Assembly: GCA_003219695.1 (NCBI GenBank) | Contig: QHQA01000137.1 | Coordinates: 1-56,231, forward strand | Direction of reading: 5' to 3' | DNA: 56,231 bases | Source of the DNA: Verrucomicrobiota bacterium | Lineage (GTDB): Bacteria; Verrucomicrobiota; Verrucomicrobiia; Chthoniobacterales; UBA10450 | Shown here: positions 49,262-56,231 of the stretch, one piece after another | Numbering within the stretch: position 1 is the stretch's first letter | Layout: each line of letters starts with the position of its first letter | The notes under the pieces: model-generated | What the model saw: the letters and a program-made list of their open reading frames with translations, nothing else | What the model was told of the DNA's origin: nothing | The model's database searches: none | Program-made: the position numbers and the translations under genes

Positions 49262-49528
49262 ATGCAGCCAAGAGTAATGGGCAGGCAGGCGGAAAACAAA
49301 CCCAAATTACTGGACCAAGTGCGCAATGCCATCCGCATTAAGCATTACAGCATTCGCACTGAGCAGGCTTACGTCGATTGGCGCGTAAAGCCTTCGGCCA
49401 CGCGCTAAAGATCCGGCGCTTCTTTTCTCATGCATTATGTAAAAGCGTCGCTCACGCGCTGTAGCTTTACGCGTCACACGCACGTGCTGAACAAGCCAGG
49501 ACTGGGAGTGAAGAGCGCGCTCGATTAA
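49262..49528 (+). pseudogene. intI: Integron integrase IntI, internally deleted
   Basis: ATG 49262 opens 41 codons of a typical IntI N-terminus (KPKLLDQVRNAIRIKHYSIR, TEQAYVDW). Homology stops at 49381, where a short palindromic element begins. At 49475-49528 the sequence resumes as HTHVLNKPGLGVKSALD and a stop, matching the IntI C-terminus (family pattern YTHVLNxGxxGVxSPLD). Around 250-260 residues between are missing, including the Arg/His catalytic residues and the IntI-specific insertion, and the catalytic Tyr position is His. The gene cannot make an active recombinase. It is divergent from the cassettes, as in standard integrons. Confidence 0.88.
49381..49473. repeat. Palindromic element filling the intI deletion
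   Basis: CGCGTAAAGC (49382-49391) and GCTTTACGCG (49464-49473) are 10-bp perfect inverted ends. The inner CACGCGC / GCGCTG words also pair partly. It sits exactly between the two conserved ends of intI. Confidence 0.75.
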
Positions 49529-49545
49529 GGACAAAGGAAACGCCG

Positions 49546-49573
49546 AACGCTCAACGTCCAACGCCCAACGTCA
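49546..49573. repeat. Period-7 tandem repeat AACGYYC x4 beside intI
   Basis: AACGCTC, AACGTCC, AACGCCC and AACGTCA follow one another without gaps, 18 bp after the intI remnant stop. Non-coding. Confidence 0.7.
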
Positions 49574-49624
49574 AATAGGGGATTTACGCTGGTGCGCCGC
49601 CGAGCATTTGGATGTTACCTCACA

Positions 49625-50371
49625 TTATGGACAAAGTGGGCCCCCTTGAACCGCCACGCCAAGGCGCACCGCTGCGCGTTCCGCGATCGCGCGTCGTCTC
49701 GATTGAGCGGCCTCGCGCGCATCGGTCACGCGTCGCACCACGCTTTTGGGCGCGCTGTGCGGCGAGCCACTGGCAAACGGCGGCGAGGGATTGTATTCAA
49801 GCATCAACTGAATCTCGTGCGCTACCGCCGTTCCGAACACCTCTCCGGCCACTGTCAGTCCGAAATCGATTCCGGCCGTCACTCCGCCACCAGTAATACG
49901 GTCCCGGTCGATGACGACCCGTTCGTTAACGGGTATCGCCCCGAACAGCGCCAGTAGCTCATGTGACAGCCAGTGCGTAGTTGCTCGATACCCCAGCAAC
50001 AAACCAGCCGCGCCCAGCACCAACGCGCCGGTACAAACCGATGTGACGTACCGTGCACTCGGCGCACGCTCGCGGAGGAACTGCAGCAAGAGTTCGTCCT
50101 CCATCATGGAGTCAACGCCCGGACCGCCCGGCACGCAAATGACGTCCAGGGCGGGCGCGGTCTCGAACGTTGCGTCAGCGGATATCGTCAAGCCGCGTTC
50201 GCTGGGGACCGGCATTAACGTTGCTGCAATGAGGCACACCTTGGCTCCAGGCAAACGCGAGAAGACCTCGTATGGACCGGTTAAGTCGAGCTGCGTAAGG
50301 CCCGGAAACAGAACCATCCCGAGCGTCAGCGCCGGACCTGTTTGAGGGAGTGCTTTGGTTTCGTCGCTCAT
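49625..50371 (-). CDS. DJ-1/PfpI family protein
   Basis: 248 residues from ATG 50371. LGMVLFPGLTQLDLTGPYEV, LDVICVPGGPGVDSMM and the nucleophile elbow SVCTGALVLGAAGLL (Cys113), then TTHW, are signatures of the DJ-1/PfpI group related to isonitrile hydratase and the N-terminal domain of AraC-type regulators. No DNA-binding domain follows. Activity cannot be assigned. It lies just beyond the intI remnant and is not flanked by attC sites. Confidence 0.85.
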   Translation of the reverse strand: MSDETKALPQTGPALTLGMVLFPGLTQLDLTGPYEVFSRLPGAKVCLIAATLMPVPSERGLTISADATFETAPALDVICVPGGPGVDSMMEDELLLQFLRERAPSARYVTSVCTGALVLGAAGLLLGYRATTHWLSHELLALFGAIPVNERVVIDRDRITGGGVTAGIDFGLTVAGEVFGTAVAHEIQLMLEYNPSPPFASGSPHSAPKSVVRRVTDAREAAQSRRRAIAERAAVRLGVAVQGGPLCP

Positions 50372-50650
50372 CGTGCGACCAGTTAACGTAGAACTGGAGC
50401 AGTTAGTTGGGCCTTCACTTTTGATCATCTCAGGAAATAAAACCGCGGTCGAGTCATCGTGCCAGCCTCCCTTGCTCAAAAAACTGTTATAGATGATCAC
50501 TTCCTCATCGGTCAGCCGCCGGCCATTGGCCAGGCACCAGTCCAGACGGTCTTTTTCTGGAGCGCTTCCTCTTCCTTGTTGCTTCTTGGTTTTGTTTTTC
50601 CAGCGATGATGCGGGCAATGGGGTTGAAACTTACAGCAACGCGGACGATT
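50372..50650. other. 279-bp gap with a start-less open frame on the minus strand
   Basis: The minus-strand frame is open from about 50650 through RLDWCLANGRRLTDEEV and IIYNSFLSKGGWHDDSTA into the DJ-1 gene. It reads like protein but has no convincing start and no recognised family. It may be the remnant of a gene lost at this junction. Confidence 0.3.
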
Positions 50651-51160
50651 TCAAAGAGCTGTAACTTGTCCCGTGACGTCCTTGGCCATCGTGGCGAGCG
50701 GGGTGCCGAAAAGATCCGGCTTCTCGCCGGTGTACCGAAAGCCGTGGCTTTCGTAGAGGTGGATCGCCGCTAGCAAAAAGGGGGTAGTGTCGAGCAGTAA
50801 TCGGCGATACTGATGGTCGGCAGCGAAGACCTCGACCGTCTCCAGAAGCCGGGCACCGATGCCGAACCCTCGGGCTGCCGGAAGAACAGCCATACTCCGG
50901 ATATAGAGTTCAAGGCTACGGGGCACCGCGGCGACAGTACCCACTGCCTTGCCAGCGAGCTCGGCAATCCAGGTCGGCCCCTCAGCAAAGCGCTCGGCAA
51001 TCTGCTTCGCGCCCGGCGTCGTCGCCCTAAACGCAGCTGGCGTGTAGAGTTGTTGGAATTCGGCAAACGCTGCTCGCAGGGTAGCAGCAATTACCTCTGC
51101 GTCGTGCGGCTCGGCGAGCCGAACAGTTGGCTTTAGCGACTGGTTAGCCCTTTTTGCCAT
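50651..51160 (-). CDS. GNAT acetyltransferase
   Basis: 169 residues. VRLAEPHDAEVIAATLRAAF, IAELAGKAVGTVAAVP, YIRSMAVLPAARGFGIGARL (motif A) and HLYESHGFRYTGEKPD (motif B) make a complete GNAT. The first ~10 residues may be read-through leader. A GGTTAGCC word overlaps the start, but no matching attC arm was found. Substrate unknown. Confidence 0.88.
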   Translation of the reverse strand: MAKRANQSLKPTVRLAEPHDAEVIAATLRAAFAEFQQLYTPAAFRATTPGAKQIAERFAEGPTWIAELAGKAVGTVAAVPRSLELYIRSMAVLPAARGFGIGARLLETVEVFAADHQYRRLLLDTTPFLLAAIHLYESHGFRYTGEKPDLFGTPLATMAKDVTGQVTAL

Positions 51161-51386
51161 TCGATCTATCCCAAAGCTTTCTGCTTATCGGCATTCTCAG
51201 CGCCGATGAGCCGGCCAGCATTCCAGACAATCATCTAGGCGCGTTAACTGTCTGACTGGTGCGAAGGTGAGTTGCACCGTGCAGGAACCGAACCTGCAAC
51301 CCAGTCATTTACCGTGAGTGGTTTTTAGTGTGCAAACAGCTTCGTTTTGACTTTGTAAATGATTGACAGTAGCCACCATTATTGAC

Positions 51387-53309
51387 TCATCTGACCGCTT
51401 CTCTCCTGAGGATAGCGCCACCGTAACCCACGGTCGTTCCGCTGCGGGAACCGGTGCAGGCAACGTTCGAAAGACCATATTGTGTTGGGGTGCTCTCACG
51501 CATCCAAGTTTGTCCTCCGTCTGTTGTCCGTAGTATGATACCCAAATCGCCGCTAACCATGCCGTGGTTTGTGTCGAAAAAGGAAACTCCGGCGAGCCCC
51601 TCAGATGTTCCACTTTGCTGCGGTACCCAATGGCTGCCTCCGTCTGTAGTTCTAAGGATAGTGCCAAATTGACCGACAGTAGTTCCAGTATTTGCGTCGG
51701 TAAAGGACACCCGTAACAGATCAACTGTTGTTCCGCTTGCTTGCTGAACCCAGTTATTCCCTCCATCGGTGGTTCTGAGGATTATGCCTGCTCCGCCCAC
51801 AACCGTTGCGGTATTGACATCTGGACGTGAAACTGCGGTAAGAGGAACATAGAAGCCGAATTGGTAGATTGCCCAGGTGCTTCCCCCATCTGTTGTAGTA
51901 AGGATCGTGCTAGGGAAATTAGCGCCCCCTCCGACCGCTGTGCCATGAATCGTGTCCGCAAAGGAGACGCCCCACAGATCAGCCATTGTTCCGCTTACTT
52001 GCGGGACCCAGCTGTTCCCTCCATCTGTCGTTCTCACGATTGTGCCGAAGTCACCTACAGCGGTCCCGGCATTCGCATCTGTAAAGGAAACACCATGGAG
52101 ATCATTGTTCGCCCCGCTCGTCTGGCTAAGCCATGTATTTCCGCCATCTGTTGTTCTAACAATCGTGCTTTCCCCAATTGCTCCGCCAACGGCAGTTCCA
52201 TTGTGAATATCAGTGAAGGAAACGTCCTCGAGCGAAAGAAGCGTAACCGCCTTGGATTGGCTAAGCCAGTTGTTCCCTCCATCGGTTGTTCTTAGGATGG
52301 TACCAAAGGCGCCAACAGTCGTCCCGTTATTCGCATCGGTAAAGGAAACGCCGACAAGGTTGGAGGTTCCGCTTGACTGGCTAACCCACGTATGCCCCCC
52401 GTCTGTTGTTCGAAGGATCGTTCCACCGTTAGCAGCGGCCGTTCCGCCAACGGCCGTTCCGTTATTTGCATCTGTAAAGGAAACGCCCCAAAGAAAATTG
52501 GTTGTTCCACTCCTCTCGCGAACCCAGGTATGTCCCCCATTTGTCGTCCGGCGGATGGTTCCCTGTTCGCCAACAGCCGTTCCATTGTTTGCGTCAGTAG
52601 AGGAAACGCCCCAAAGAAAATTGCCGGTCCCACTTTGCTGCTGGATCCAGTTGGCTCCGCCATCTGTTGTCCTAATGATTAACCCATACCAACCAACAGC
52701 CGTCCCATTGTTTGCATCGGTGAAGGAAACCGCATTAAGGTCGATGGACGTTCCACTGGTCTGGCTTATCCAGGTTGCTCCGCCATCGGTCGTTCTGACG
52801 ATTGCCCCATACCCGCCAACCGCAGTTCCCGTATTGGTATCAGTAAAGGAAACCGCCTTAAGGTAGTCGGTCATTCCAGTCGCCTGCCTCTGCCAATTGG
52901 CTCCGCCATCCGTTGTTCTGAGGATTGTCGCATTAGTGACGCCGCCAACCGCAGTTCCCGTATTGGCATCGGTAAACGAAACCCCATAAAGCCCAATACT
53001 TGTTCCCAAGATTCCGCTCGACTGAAGAACCCAGCTCTGTCCTCCATCGGTTGTCCTGAGGATGGTCCCATACCAACCAACAGCTGTCCCGTTGTTTGCA
53101 TCGGTAAATGAGACTCCAAAGAGCCAATTACCCTGAGGCAGCGGGTTTTGCCAAACCCATTGCGCCCTGGCGTGAGTCGAAGATTGGTTGCTGCTGTCGC
53201 CCTGTCCCATTACCACCGGTGTCGCATCGTTGAGGAGAAAAGGGATCACGAGCAAAAACGCACCCTGAAAGAGGCGCGCTTTAACAGTAGGCTTAATTTG
53301 TTTTTTCAT
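51387..53309 (-). CDS. Secreted Asp-box (Ycf48/BNR-like) beta-propeller protein with 13 repeats
   Basis: 640 residues. The signal peptide is ARLFQGAFLLVIPFLLNDA. Thirteen repeats of about 41-45 residues follow, each with GVSFTDANNGTAVG, ILRTTDGG and a W a few residues on. The TTDGGxxW unit is an Asp-box, as in BNR and photosystem II stability factor-like propellers. An exposed or secreted scaffold is likely; no catalytic residues are evident. The repeats are also similar at DNA level (about 129-bp units), so unequal recombination could change their number. Confidence 0.88.
   Translation of the reverse strand: MKKQIKPTVKARLFQGAFLLVIPFLLNDATPVVMGQGDSSNQSSTHARAQWVWQNPLPQGNWLFGVSFTDANNGTAVGWYGTILRTTDGGQSWVLQSSGILGTSIGLYGVSFTDANTGTAVGGVTNATILRTTDGGANWQRQATGMTDYLKAVSFTDTNTGTAVGGYGAIVRTTDGGATWISQTSGTSIDLNAVSFTDANNGTAVGWYGLIIRTTDGGANWIQQQSGTGNFLWGVSSTDANNGTAVGEQGTIRRTTNGGHTWVRERSGTTNFLWGVSFTDANNGTAVGGTAAANGGTILRTTDGGHTWVSQSSGTSNLVGVSFTDANNGTTVGAFGTILRTTDGGNNWLSQSKAVTLLSLEDVSFTDIHNGTAVGGAIGESTIVRTTDGGNTWLSQTSGANNDLHGVSFTDANAGTAVGDFGTIVRTTDGGNSWVPQVSGTMADLWGVSFADTIHGTAVGGGANFPSTILTTTDGGSTWAIYQFGFYVPLTAVSRPDVNTATVVGGAGIILRTTDGGNNWVQQASGTTVDLLRVSFTDANTGTTVGQFGTILRTTDGGSHWVPQQSGTSEGLAGVSFFDTNHGMVSGDLGIILRTTDGGQTWMRESTPTQYGLSNVACTGSRSGTTVGYGGAILRREAVR
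51500..53130. repeat. Tandem ~129-bp coding repeats of the Asp-box gene
   Basis: The DNA words for GTAVGG, TTDGG and SFTDAN recur at regular spacing through this span with moderate divergence, so the array is older than a recent tandem expansion. Limits approximate. Confidence 0.6.
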
Positions 53310-53568
53310 ATTCGTTATCCTTGTTTTTTCATTGTGGAGTTTGGTTTCGAAGCCTTCTTAAAGAACGCGCAGACATGCCCTTCTGGGCACACTAATGTAA
53401 TGCTATGTCTGCTCACTTCATTCCAAAGGAAAAAATGGTGCGGCATTGCAAGAAATTTGTGGTGCGCTCCCAAAAAAACTGTGAATAATCCCATCCTTGC
53501 ACGCACGAGCGCTCTCGATCGGGTTTCGAGTGAGACTCTGTCGGGCGTCCGGGCGCACTTCCCAGAAA
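53310..53568. other. 259-bp gap without a recognised gene
   Basis: Between the minus-strand Asp-box gene and the end of the upstream kinase. Frames exist on both strands but none reads like a protein. It probably contains the Asp-box gene promoter. Confidence 0.5.
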
Positions 53569-56231
53569 TTACTTTGGTGCCAGTGAGGCAACGATCTTTT
53601 CGAAGCGTGGATCGCCGCGCAACGGGTCCCAAAACGGCATGAGTTTCAACTCGCCGTAACTAACCGAGCCTGGGCGCCTGCTCGCGATCGCAAGCTGTTC
53701 ACAGGCGAGGTCCTTGTCACCCGCCCACGCAGCAACCATCGCCAGATACTTGATCATAGCGATGCCACTGAGTGCATCTTTTTCCACCGGAAGAAGTTCA
53801 ACTGCTCGCTTTGCTTCACGCAACGCTTCCTCTTTCCGTCCTAGAGCAGCGTCGATTAAGCCGAGCACGCACAGGCGCGGGCTGTAATTTGGCTGAGCTT
53901 GGATGGTTTTTTCCTGGTCGCCCCGCACAGCACTGAAAGCAGACCGTGCCTGTTCATCATCATGCATCATACGAGCGATGAGGCCTTTTAAGAAGGGACG
54001 AGTGAATTGAACAACATCATCGTTTAAGGGCGTGTCACCTAGCGCGATCAAGGCATCTTTTGCCGCAGCGGGGTCGCGCTCGGCTAATGCGCAAAGAAGC
54101 CGACTACCAGCAATACTCGCCATCGTAGACGGGTTTGTCACCCGCATTGAATCGATCGTTTGATGCAACGGTCGCGTATCGGCTTTCCAGTCCAACTCCA
54201 CGAACGCCCGGTCGACTTTCGTCTCGACGTCGTTGGGGTTGATAGCAAGCATCCGGTCAAAGACTGACTTTTCCTCGCGATAGCGCCGGAGATGATCGTA
54301 ACTAAGCGAAATTTGCTGCAGGAGTAAGAAGTTCCGTGGGTCGCGGTCGATCGCGCGCTCGAAATCGCGTAAAGCCTCTTCTTCATTACCACCAGGGCGG
54401 CGACGTTCGATGTATGCTTTGAGCTCGAATAACCGAGCGTCATTGGGAAGGGTCTTGCCAGCAGTTTCCAGTTCAGTTAATGCGCCGTCAAAATCACGAT
54501 ACCCACGATAAAGATGTCCCGCACGCGCGAGGTGTGCTTCGCCTCCATCGGGACGGATGCGAAATGCCGCTTGGATGGCTGCGTCTGCCAGTTCCAGGCG
54601 CCCAGGTGTGCGATCGAAGCCAAGCGCATAAAGCTGGTCGTGAATCCAAGCAAGTTGGCAGTGCGCCTGGAAAAATGTTGGATCATGCCCGAGAGCTTGG
54701 TTCAGCAGATCAGCCGCTCGCGGTAAATTGTCTTTGCTGCTCATACGATAGCTCCACTCCAGAACCAGATTTTTGGCGCGGCTGTAGAGATCGAAGGCGG
54801 TGAAATCGGCCGTTGGTGGACGTTCAATGGCCAGCTTTTCAGCAGGAGAGATTTTCGCGTGAAGTTGCTGGCCGACTTTTTGGGCGATTTCGCTCTGGAT
54901 GGCAAAAACTTCTTTCAAATCGCGATCGTACTGCTCGGCCCACACGTGCATGTCGGTGCGCGTGTCAATCAACTGGACATTTATATGCAGCCAGGCTCCT
55001 GTCTTTCGCACGCTACCTTCCAACACGTGAGACACTCGAAGCGCGTCGCCGATCTGGCGCATGCTCCGATCACCGCGGTACTGCATGACGCTGGTGCGGC
55101 TGATAACCTTCAGGTCGGCAATTTTTGCCAGCTTCGTCAAAACGTCGTCTTGAATACCGTCGGCAAAAAACACGTCTTCTCTGTCGTTGCTGAGATTTTC
55201 AAATGGCAGCACGGCAATGCTTTTTTCTGGCACTACCGGCGCCTTCGACGACGTACGTCTATTGACATATTGGTGATACGAGAAATAACTCGTTAGGCTT
55301 ATACCGCTGATGGCTAGGAGCACAGTCGCCGCCAACGCGGCGAATTTGAGACGCCGGGGTCTTGCTTCTATCGCTTCGCGGCAGTATCGCAATTCGGTCA
55401 GAAGCTCTCGGGCCGATTGAGGTCGCTTGGCCGGGTCAGTAGCCAACATCGAGCGGAGAAGGCCAATCAGCGGCGCGGGCACTTTTGCTGGAGCGAGCTG
55501 TTCCACTGGTAACTCTCGCAATTGCTGGTCGCGGAATTCTTTCAGCGTTCGCCCCGCGAAAGGCATTTTACCACAGAGTAAATACCACAGCGTAACGCCT
55601 AACGAGTAAATATCGGAGCGAACGTCGAGTGCTGCATCTGCCGGATCGCTGGCAAGCTGCTCAGGGCTGGCGAACCCCGGCGTTCCCGAAAAACTGACGT
55701 GAGTTTGGTTTGATTTGTCCTCTGCCGCGGCGACCGCTTTCGCAAGACCGAAGTCAATCACTTTGACGGTTAATCCATCAGCAGTGTCTGCATCGCTCGC
55801 GACAAGCATTATGTTACTCGGTTTGAGATCGCGATGGACCAATCCGTGTTTTTCAGCAGCGGCTAATGCGCGCGCAACTTGCTCCGCAACCTCCAGCACG
55901 GCCAGAACTGGCAATGCTCCGTCGCGACGAATCCGCGCTTCGAGCGTTTCGCCTTCGACTAATTCCATGGCGTAGAAACACTGGCCCGCTGAAGTTTCGC
56001 CGAAGTGAAAAACCGTGGCGACATTCGGGTGGCGCAGTTGGGCGGCGGTCCGCGCTTCGCGCCGAAAGCGCTCGCGCGCTCTGGCATTACCTGAGTAGCG
56101 GGCGCTGATCACTTTCAGCGCAACCGGAGAACCAAGATTGATGTCAACCGCATGATACGTGATGCCCATCGCACCGCGTCCCAGCTCCCACAGCGTCGTT
56201 TCGTTGGACAAAACCGAGAGTTCGTAATGCT
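53569..56231 (-). CDS. Ser/Thr protein kinase with TM, TolB-like and TPR domains, 5' truncated by window edge
   Basis: The frame is open to the last base of the window (HYELSVLSNETTLWELGRGA), so the N-terminus lies outside; the TTG at 56211 is not a credible start. Kinase motifs: LGRGAMGITY, VALKVI, LVHRDLKPSNIML, VIDFGLAKA, GFASPEQL. A TM (LKFAALAATVLLAISGISL) is followed by SIAVLPFENLSNDREDVFFA and a TolB-like domain, then TPR repeats. Same architecture as the kinase at 37943-40786 but without a visible zinc ribbon. Its last ~110 residues are the closest match to the remnant at 37366-37899. No sigma factor is seen in the window for it. Confidence 0.9.
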   Translation of the reverse strand, partial: HYELSVLSNETTLWELGRGAMGITYHAVDINLGSPVALKVISARYSGNARARERFRREARTAAQLRHPNVATVFHFGETSAGQCFYAMELVEGETLEARIRRDGALPVLAVLEVAEQVARALAAAEKHGLVHRDLKPSNIMLVASDADTADGLTVKVIDFGLAKAVAAAEDKSNQTHVSFSGTPGFASPEQLASDPADAALDVRSDIYSLGVTLWYLLCGKMPFAGRTLKEFRDQQLRELPVEQLAPAKVPAPLIGLLRSMLATDPAKRPQSARELLTELRYCREAIEARPRRLKFAALAATVLLAISGISLTSYFSYHQYVNRRTSSKAPVVPEKSIAVLPFENLSNDREDVFFADGIQDDVLTKLAKIADLKVISRTSVMQYRGDRSMRQIGDALRVSHVLEGSVRKTGAWLHINVQLIDTRTDMHVWAEQYDRDLKEVFAIQSEIAQKVGQQLHAKISPAEKLAIERPPTADFTAFDLYSRAKNLVLEWSYRMSSKDNLPRAADLLNQALGHDPTFFQAHCQLAWIHDQLYALGFDRTPGRLELADAAIQAAFRIRPDGGEAHLARAGHLYRGYRDFDGALTELETAGKTLPNDARLFELKAYIERRRPGGNEEEALRDFERAIDRDPRNFLLLQQISLSYDHLRRYREEKSVFDRMLAINPNDVETKVDRAFVELDWKADTRPLHQTIDSMRVTNPSTMASIAGSRLLCALAERDPAAAKDALIALGDTPLNDDVVQFTRPFLKGLIARMMHDDEQARSAFSAVRGDQEKTIQAQPNYSPRLCVLGLIDAALGRKEEALREAKRAVELLPVEKDALSGIAMIKYLAMVAAWAGDKDLACEQLAIASRRPGSVSYGELKLMPFWDPLRGDPRFEKIVASLAPK

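Noticed and set aside
51120-51260. GGTTAGCC near the GNAT start (51140s) and GTTAAC at 51240s as another attC
   Set aside because: The words do not fit GTTRRRY/RYYYAAC as a pair and no inner arms pair between them.
51262-51310. tRNA 3'-end-like sequence on the minus strand (T-arm GCAGGTTCGGTTCCTGC) as a possible attachment site
   Set aside because: The T-loop lacks the conserved A58, no matching acceptor 5' strand or anticodon arm is found nearby, so a tRNA or att call is not supported.
51387-53309. Regular ~129-bp repeats considered as a CRISPR-like or satellite array
   Set aside because: The units are coding, vary in sequence in a codon-like manner and encode Asp-box motifs; there is no constant-repeat/unique-spacer pattern.
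53148-53642. 164-codon plus-strand frame over the Asp-box start and kinase end
   Set aside because: It overlaps the ends of two well-supported minus-strand genes and the intergenic gap, with no recognisable content.

Overview
The window looks like chromosomal DNA from a soil Verrucomicrobiota bacterium, probably of the Chthoniobacterales / 'Candidatus Udaeobacter' type. This is inferred from gene content: an ECF-like sigma factor coupled to a Ser/Thr kinase-TolB-TPR protein, a second such kinase, Asp-box repeat proteins, the rpmE-prfA-prmC-murA cluster and many dispersed palindromic repeats. No rRNA, confident tRNA or CRISPR array was seen.

Layout. 1-3.9 kb: a truncated M15 peptidase, a peptidoglycan-binding protein with a GH46-like domain, and a large membrane protein. 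4-7.3 kb (minus): acyl-CoA ligase, DUF4388 protein and ROK sugar kinase. 7.4-10.9 kb (plus): L31, RF1, PrmC and MurA; murA carries an in-frame TAG. 11-16.2 kb: DUF4870, endonuclease IV, an AsmA-like protein, DUF420, a THEP1-type NTPase and rhodanese. 16.3-19.6 kb (minus): a LigD end-joining ligase split into three overlapping genes, plus a DUF72 protein. 20.2-24.3 kb (minus): an IcmF-type cobalamin mutase split in two, with a decayed acetyltransferase pseudogene between the halves. 24.4-31.7 kb: SDR, thioesterase, glycosyltransferase, small membrane and lipoproteins, and an Mrp ATPase. 32-35.3 kb: a pyrR-pyrB-pyrC operon with a PyrR-binding RNA motif at the pyrR ribosome binding site and long palindromes between its genes. 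35.4-44.3 kb: CBS protein, secreted proteins, a kinase remnant, a complete kinase with its sigma factor, sulfotransferase, HxlR regulator and HtrA-like protease.

44.6-49.5 kb holds the most interesting region, a decayed chromosomal integron. Six minus-strand cassette genes are separated by five attC-like sites: a peroxiredoxin, two GNATs, a GNAT fused to a PpnP-type nucleoside phosphorylase, a GFA-type protein and a small membrane protein. The sites have the conserved outer cores, and their inner stems match except for one unpaired A. To the right, divergently oriented, lies an integron integrase reduced to its first ~41 codons and last ~16 codons, with a short palindromic element in place of the middle. 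49.6-56.2 kb: a DJ-1/PfpI protein, a GNAT, a secreted protein with 13 Asp-box repeats, and a second Ser/Thr kinase running off the window.

Two other themes recur. Several families of palindromic intergenic repeats sit beside gene breakpoints, and short period-7 tandem repeats lie inside coding sequence at interdomain or surface linkers of prmC, the icmF half and pyrC. All functional calls rest on recognised motifs and family resemblance read by eye; no database search was run.
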